This document shows positions 60,115 to 64,000 of a DNA stretch of 64,000 nt, piece after piece. A model generated the notes under the pieces. That model was not told where the DNA came from, made no database searches, and saw only the letters and a list, made by a program, of their open reading frames with translations. Numbering within the stretch: position 1 is the stretch's first letter; each line of letters opens with the position of its first letter. A program made the translations under genes and the position numbers. Source of the DNA: Castellaniella sp044508625 (GTDB lineage Bacteria; Pseudomonadota; Gammaproteobacteria; Burkholderiales; Burkholderiaceae_B); the NCBI GenBank assembly GCA_044508625.1, contig JBIQHJ010000001.1, positions 186,001 through 250,000 on the forward strand. The letters run 5' to 3'.

Positions 60115-60978
60115 CTAGTGGGCCTTGGGCGTCTGGTAGACGTCGACCACCTGGCGGTACTGGCTGGGCAGTACCCCGGTGTGCTGCTGGAAAAAGCGCG
60201 TGAAGTGGCTTTGCGCGTTGAATCCCAGATTGGCCGACAGGACGCTCATGGATTCGCGGGTATCCGTGATGCCGTGGATGGCTGCCTCGACTCGTAGAAT
60301 ATTGTTGTAGAGCGTGGGAGTCAGGTTTGTCTGTTCGCGAAACAGCTTGAAGAAGTGGGCTCGCGACAGGCACGCCTCGGACGCCAGTTCGGAAGTGTCG
60401 ATCTTTGAGCCGGCATTCGCCCGCATATAGGAAACCGCGCGTCGAATCCTCGAATCCTGGATGTGCGGAAAATCATAGGCGCTGAGGTACGTCGCCCTGC
60501 GCCATTCCGAGAAGGCGTCGATGACCAGTACCATCAGGTTCGATAGCTGCGTCTGCAGCGCGTCCTCGCTGAGTTGCCCGCCATACAGCATTGTCGTCGC
60601 CAGGCCCTCGGACAGTGTCCGGATCCGGGGCGGCAGCTCCACACAGGGTTGCGGAAAGAAATTGGGCGACTGGCTGGATATGAACGACTTGTCGATCTCG
60701 CTGAGCCAAAGGGGCTCTATGTAAAAGGCGAGGATCACCGTGTGCGGCGCATTGTGGTTGTGGTGGGTGTACGCATGGGGCTCCCAGGCGTTTATCAGGA
60801 CCGCGGTGTCCGCATTCAGCGGGCAGTATCTGTTGCCCACGCGAAAGAAGGTGTCGGAGCCGCCAACCTTGATCAGCACGTGGCATTGCGAATGTGCATG
60901 GTTTACCAGCGGATGATCCATGTTGAGCAGGGCGATGCGCCCAAACTGCCCCTGGAGAACCCGAATAGCGGATGACAT
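60115..60978 (-). CDS. AraC-family transcriptional regulator
   Basis: 287 residues. A cupin-like ligand domain at the N-terminus (NHAHSQCHVLIKVGG, INAWEPHAY) is followed by two AraC helix-turn-helix motifs (about 195-285: TSELASEACLSRAHFFKLFRE and LSANLGFNAQSHFTRFFQQ, ending GVLPSQYR). AGAGGTGA precedes the ATG. It sits at the end of the molybdenum hydroxylase operon, convergent with it, and is divergent from modA. It likely controls the catabolic operon in response to its substrate or an intermediate. Confidence 0.87.
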   Translation of the reverse strand: MSSAIRVLQGQFGRIALLNMDHPLVNHAHSQCHVLIKVGGSDTFFRVGNRYCPLNADTAVLINAWEPHAYTHHNHNAPHTVILAFYIEPLWLSEIDKSFISSQSPNFFPQPCVELPPRIRTLSEGLATTMLYGGQLSEDALQTQLSNLMVLVIDAFSEWRRATYLSAYDFPHIQDSRIRRAVSYMRANAGSKIDTSELASEACLSRAHFFKLFREQTNLTPTLYNNILRVEAAIHGITDTRESMSVLSANLGFNAQSHFTRFFQQHTGVLPSQYRQVVDVYQTPKAH

Positions 60979-61178
60979 TGCTCACCTCTTTGACATGGGC
61001 GGGTGACGCCGGGGCGAAATTTGTCGGACATCACGCCCCCGCCACTCGTCAAAATAGTATCACTTATATGATGCTTCGGCCCCTGTCAATGGGCCGGACG
61101 CTGCGCGGGCCCGATGCGGCCATTTCCCTGAAATTCCCCCTTCGCATGGCGAGGAATTTCACCAAAGAGCGCTGATAT

Positions 61179-61202
61179 CGGTATATAGTTATATATATTT
61201 CG
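61179..61202. promoter_or_regulatory. ModE-type operator upstream of modA
   Basis: CGGTATATA-GTTATA-TATATTTCG closely follows the ModE consensus (CGnTATATA, six-base spacer, TATATAnCG), with one base off in the second arm. It ends 16 bases before the modA ATG, where bound Mo-ModE would block the promoter. No modE gene is recognised in the window. Confidence 0.8.
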
Positions 61203-61218
61203 AAACGAGGCAGAGGTC

Positions 61219-62016
61219 ATGAAGCTTCCCGCTCCACGCAAATCACATTGCCGCAATGGTGGGCCGTCGCTGGTCCGGAATCTGGCTCTGGCCTGCGCCC
61301 TGTATTGTGCCGCAATGCCCGCCATGGCGCAGGATCTCCTGGTCTCGGCGGCGGCCAGCCTGACCAATGCCTTCAAGGACCTCGCCACCCGGTTCGAGGC
61401 GACCCACCCGGGCGTCAAGGTCCAGACCAATTTCGGCGCCTCCGACGTCGTCCTGCAGCAGATCGTCCAGGGCGCGCCCGCCGACGTCTTTGCCTCCGCC
61501 GACCAAAAGGCCATGGACCGGGCGGTCGAGGCCAAGGCCGTGGATCCCGCCACCCGGCGCGATTTCGTGCGCAACGAGGTGGTGCTGATCGTGCCCGCCG
61601 ACAATCCGGCCGGGATCGGCTCGCTCAAGGACCTGCACGGCGACCGGGCCAAGCGCGTGGCCTTCGGCAATCCGGCCTCGGTGCCGGTCGGCCGCTACAC
61701 CCAGGCGGCGCTGGAGCGGTCCGGCGACTGGCAGGCGGTCCAGTCGCGCGAGATCCTCGGCCAGAACGTCCGGCAGGTCCTGAGCTACGTCGAGCGCGGC
61801 GAGGTCGACGCGGGCTTCGTGTTCGCCACCGACGCCGCCCTGATGAAGGACAAGGTCAAGGTCGTCCAGACGATCCAGACGCCGGTGCCCGTCGTCTACC
61901 CGATCGCCCTGGTGCAGCGCGACGGCCGCGCGCCCGAGGCGCAGGCGTTCCTCGACTACGTGCTGTCCGACGCGGGCCAGTCGGTGCTGGCGAAATACGG
62001 TTTCGCCAAGCCGTGA
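61219..62016 (+). CDS. modA: Molybdate-binding periplasmic protein ModA
   Basis: 265 residues. A signal peptide ends near residue 37 (PAMA-QD). The ModA core follows: LLVSAAASLTNAFKDLA, NFGASDVVLQQIVQGAPADVFASA (in part), NEVVLIVPADNP and ANPASVPVGRYTQ-like FGNPASVPVGRYTQ. AGAGG lies before the ATG. It captures molybdate for import; expression is probably Mo-repressed through the upstream ModE-type site. The supply serves the neighbouring molybdoenzyme among others. Confidence 0.94.
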   Translation: MKLPAPRKSHCRNGGPSLVRNLALACALYCAAMPAMAQDLLVSAAASLTNAFKDLATRFEATHPGVKVQTNFGASDVVLQQIVQGAPADVFASADQKAMDRAVEAKAVDPATRRDFVRNEVVLIVPADNPAGIGSLKDLHGDRAKRVAFGNPASVPVGRYTQAALERSGDWQAVQSREILGQNVRQVLSYVERGEVDAGFVFATDAALMKDKVKVVQTIQTPVPVVYPIALVQRDGRAPEAQAFLDYVLSDAGQSVLAKYGFAKP

Positions 62017-62164
62017 TTCCGCGGGGTGGGCATGAGGCGGGGGCGTGCCGCCGCCCGCCGCCGGCGCCGTGCGTTCGCGGCGGCGGGTGGCCGGCGTCCG
62101 GCGGTATGTTGGCCGCGCGGCTGGAGTTCAGTGGCGGCGTGCCCGCCGCGGGAGCCGGATCGCC

Positions 62165-62851
62165 GTGAGCAGTGTCTGGATACCCCTGCTCCTGTCCCTC
62201 AAGGTGGCTGCCTGGGCGACCCTGCTGGCGACGGTGCTGGGCGTCGCGATGGCCTACGGGCTGTCGCTGTGGTCTTCGCGCTGGTGCGACCTGGTCGATG
62301 CGATCCTGACGCTGCCCATGGTCCTGCCGCCGACGGTGACGGGCTATTACCTGCTGGTGCTGCTGGGGCGGCGCGGGTGGCTCGGCCCCTGGCTGGCCGA
62401 CATGGGCATCGAACTGGTGTTCACCTGGCAGGGGGCGGTCGTGGCGGCCACGGTCGTGGCCTTTCCCATGGTGCTGAAGGCCGCGCGCGCCGCCTTCCTG
62501 GACGTGGACCACCGCCTCGAGCAGGCGGCCGCCGTCCTGGGCGTTTCCCCCTCGGCGGTGTTCTTCCGGGTCAGCCTGCCCCTGGCCGCCCGCGGCATCC
62601 TGGCGGGCGTGCTGCTGGCTTTCGCCCGGGCGCTGGGCGAGTTCGGCGCGACCCTGATGGTCGCAGGCAGCATCCCGGGGCGCACGCAGACCCTCTCGAT
62701 CGCGATCTACGAGGCCGTCCAGGCGGGCGAGGACGACTACGCCAACTTCCTCGTCCTGGTCACCTCCGCCACCTGCGTCGTCGCCCTGTGCCTGGCCGCA
62801 TGGCTCGCGCCCGGCGCGAGCCGGCTGCGCAAGGAAAGGAGGTCCTCGTGA
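62165..62851 (+). CDS. modB: Molybdate ABC transporter permease ModB
   Basis: 228 residues from a GTG at 62165 preceded by GGGAG. Five or so transmembrane segments. ModB signatures: PMVLPPTVTGYYLLVLLG, FPMVLKAARAAFLDVDHRLEQAA, and the EAA loop ARALGEFGATLMVAGSIPG. The preceding 148 bases after modA contain no gene and are very GC-rich. It forms the membrane channel for molybdate. Confidence 0.92.
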   Translation: MSSVWIPLLLSLKVAAWATLLATVLGVAMAYGLSLWSSRWCDLVDAILTLPMVLPPTVTGYYLLVLLGRRGWLGPWLADMGIELVFTWQGAVVAATVVAFPMVLKAARAAFLDVDHRLEQAAAVLGVSPSAVFFRVSLPLAARGILAGVLLAFARALGEFGATLMVAGSIPGRTQTLSIAIYEAVQAGEDDYANFLVLVTSATCVVALCLAAWLAPGASRLRKERRSS

Positions 62852-62852
62852 G

Positions 62853-62942
62853 CCCGCGGTCGCGGAAGGGGATTCGCCTCGGGCGTGCGAATTGCGGAGA
62901 GATGTACGCCATGCGCCCGCGGCCTGCGGAAGGGAGTTCGCC
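62853..62942. repeat. Imperfect duplication at the modB-modC junction
   Basis: The segment CCCGCGGTCGCGGAAGGGG and following bases (62853-62878) reappears as CCCGCGGCCTGCGGAAGGG and following bases (62916-62942), with one indel and a few mismatches. The second copy supplies the ribosome-binding site of modC. Confidence 0.6.
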
Positions 62943-63626
62943 GTGAGCCTGCGGGTCCAGATTCGCCGCCGCGTCGGCGGGGAGGCGGGCTTTGAACTGG
63001 ACATCGAGCTCGAGACCAACGCGCGGCGCATCGCGCTGTTCGGACCCTCGGGGGCCGGCAAGAGCCTGACCATGCAGGCCATCGCCGGCCTGCTGAAACC
63101 GGACGAGGGCCGCATCGAGGTGGCGGGCAGGGTCCTGTTCGACAGCGCGCGTGGCATCGACGTCGCCCCGCGGGACCGGCGCCTCGCCTATCTGTTCCAG
63201 GACTACGCCCTGTTCCCGCACCTGACGGTGCGCCAGAACATCGGCTTTGGCCTCACGCGCGGCTGGTTCAACCGGCATGGCCGCCGCCCGCTGCCCGCCT
63301 CCGCGCGGCGCTGGGTCGAGGCCTTCCATCTCGAGACCCTCCTGGATCACTATCCCGCGCAGTTGTCCGGCGGCCAGCGCCAGCGCGTGGCCCTGGCCCG
63401 CGCCCTGTCCACCGACCCGGGACTGATGCTGCTCGACGAGCCCCTGTCCGCGCTGGATGCGGGCCTGCGGACGCAGATGCGGCAGGAGCTCGCGCGGCTG
63501 CAGGCGCAGATCGACATCCCCACGGTGCTGATCACGCACGACCCGGGCGACGTGGAAGTCCTGGCGGACGAGGTCTTCCACATCGCCAAGGGCCGCATCC
63601 AGGGACGCGAACTGGTCGCCCGGTGA
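62943..63626 (+). CDS. modC: Molybdate ABC transporter ATP-binding protein ModC, short form
   Basis: 227 residues from a GTG at 62943 with AAGGGAG upstream; E. coli-type ModC has about 350. Walker A is LFGPSGAGKSLTMQ, Q-loop LFQDYALFPHLTVRQNIGFGL, signature LSGGQRQRVALARAL and Walker B LMLLDEPLSALD. The chain stops soon after the H-loop (LITHDPGDVEVLADE), so the C-terminal TOBE/MOP molybdate-binding domain is missing. The stop is clean, with no obvious continuation in another frame, so this is a short form, not a visible frameshift. Confidence 0.9.
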   Translation: MSLRVQIRRRVGGEAGFELDIELETNARRIALFGPSGAGKSLTMQAIAGLLKPDEGRIEVAGRVLFDSARGIDVAPRDRRLAYLFQDYALFPHLTVRQNIGFGLTRGWFNRHGRRPLPASARRWVEAFHLETLLDHYPAQLSGGQRQRVALARALSTDPGLMLLDEPLSALDAGLRTQMRQELARLQAQIDIPTVLITHDPGDVEVLADEVFHIAKGRIQGRELVAR

Positions 63627-63775
63627 TGTGTCCTGGGCGGTTCAGACGTGTGAACTGGCCGTTCGGTGCGGCGTCCCAGCCGGCTCGGCGCGTAAACAGA
63701 TCACCCACTGGCAGCATCCCGGGCTATTCGGGCGCGTAAGCTTCCTGTCTGACGGGGACGTCCCGGGCGGTTGGC

Positions 63776-64000
63776 TCAGGCGCGCATGAGCGCCTTCATC
63801 TCGTCGGCCAGTGTCAGGAGCTGCCGGGCCGTGACTTTGGTGAACCGCCGCATGTCCTCGTCGACCCATTCCGAGCGCAGGATCCAGCCGTCGGCCTCCT
63901 GGCTGACGAAGCCCCGCTCGTCCAGGCGCTTGAGCTTGCGCCGGATGGTTTCCCGAGGCAGGCGCGAGATCTGCTCCAGGTCGCGCAGCCGCATCGGCTT
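63776..64000 (-). CDS. C-terminal part of a winged-helix DNA-binding protein, 5' end beyond window
   Basis: The frame is open to the last base of the window, giving about 74 residues. LRDLEQISRLPRETIRRKLK followed by LDERGFVSQEADGWILRSE looks like a helix-turn-helix with wing (MarR/Crp-like DNA-recognition). The C-terminus then has a helix around VTARQLLTLADEM. It is convergent with modC. It does not resemble ModE. The family cannot be fixed without the N-terminal part. Confidence 0.6.
   Translation of the reverse strand, partial: KPMRLRDLEQISRLPRETIRRKLKRLDERGFVSQEADGWILRSEWVDEDMRRFTKVTARQLLTLADEMKALMRA

Noticed and set aside
63776..64000. ModE as the identity of the truncated regulator next to modC
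   Set aside because: The visible C-terminus is a winged helix, whereas ModE has its DNA-binding domain at the N-terminus and TOBE domains at the C-terminus.

Overview
The window is GC-rich, densely packed bacterial chromosome. The housekeeping order folK-pcnB-HAD-hda / purM / miaA-mutL / dedA / amiC-tsaE, together with xerD and folA, suggests a betaproteobacterium of the Alcaligenaceae (Bordetella/Achromobacter type). That placement is inferred from gene content and order; no 16S gene is present.

Layout. (1) 1-8,000 is visibly less GC-rich than what follows. It holds a dipeptide/oligopeptide ABC transporter operon ending in a prolidase-like amidohydrolase cut by the window edge, a divergent LysR regulator and a class II aldolase. 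(2) 8,112-13,326 holds an omega-amino-acid:pyruvate aminotransferase with a divergent MocR regulator, folA, and an HxlR regulator divergent from a SnoaL-VOC fusion protein. (3) 13,434-24,078 is core genome, closing with tRNA-Arg(CCT). (4) 24,372-38,461 is a complete cellulose locus on one strand, bcsE-F-G-R-Q-A-B-Z-C. It is the E. coli-like type that includes the phosphoethanolamine transferase BcsG. (5) 38,481-39,954 holds ybaK and xerD. (6) 40,076-60,978 is a catabolic island. (7) 61,179-63,626 is modABC behind a ModE-type operator, followed by the C-terminal end of a winged-helix protein at the window edge.

The island (6) is the most interesting part. Its operon at 53,320-59,988 reads: molybdenum hydroxylase large subunit (fused to a CoxG-like domain), FAD subunit, 2Fe-2S subunit, acyl-CoA ligase, enoyl-CoA hydratase-family protein. 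This is the order of hmfABCDE, the 2-furoate pathway (2-furoate to 2-furoyl-CoA to 5-hydroxy-2-furoyl-CoA to 2-oxoglutarate). A UbiD-family decarboxylase in the same island could convert 2,5-furandicarboxylate to 2-furoate, as HmfF does. The island also has two uptake systems (branched-chain-type ABC and TAXI-TRAP), LysR and AraC regulators, and an XdhC / cysteine desulfurase / SufU-like operon that could sulfurate the molybdenum cofactor. With modABC alongside, one stretch carries molybdate uptake, cofactor maturation, the molybdoenzyme and the surrounding pathway. The furoate assignment is inference from gene order and families; the substrate is not proven by sequence.

No CRISPR array, insertion sequence, integrase of a mobile element or rRNA gene was seen.
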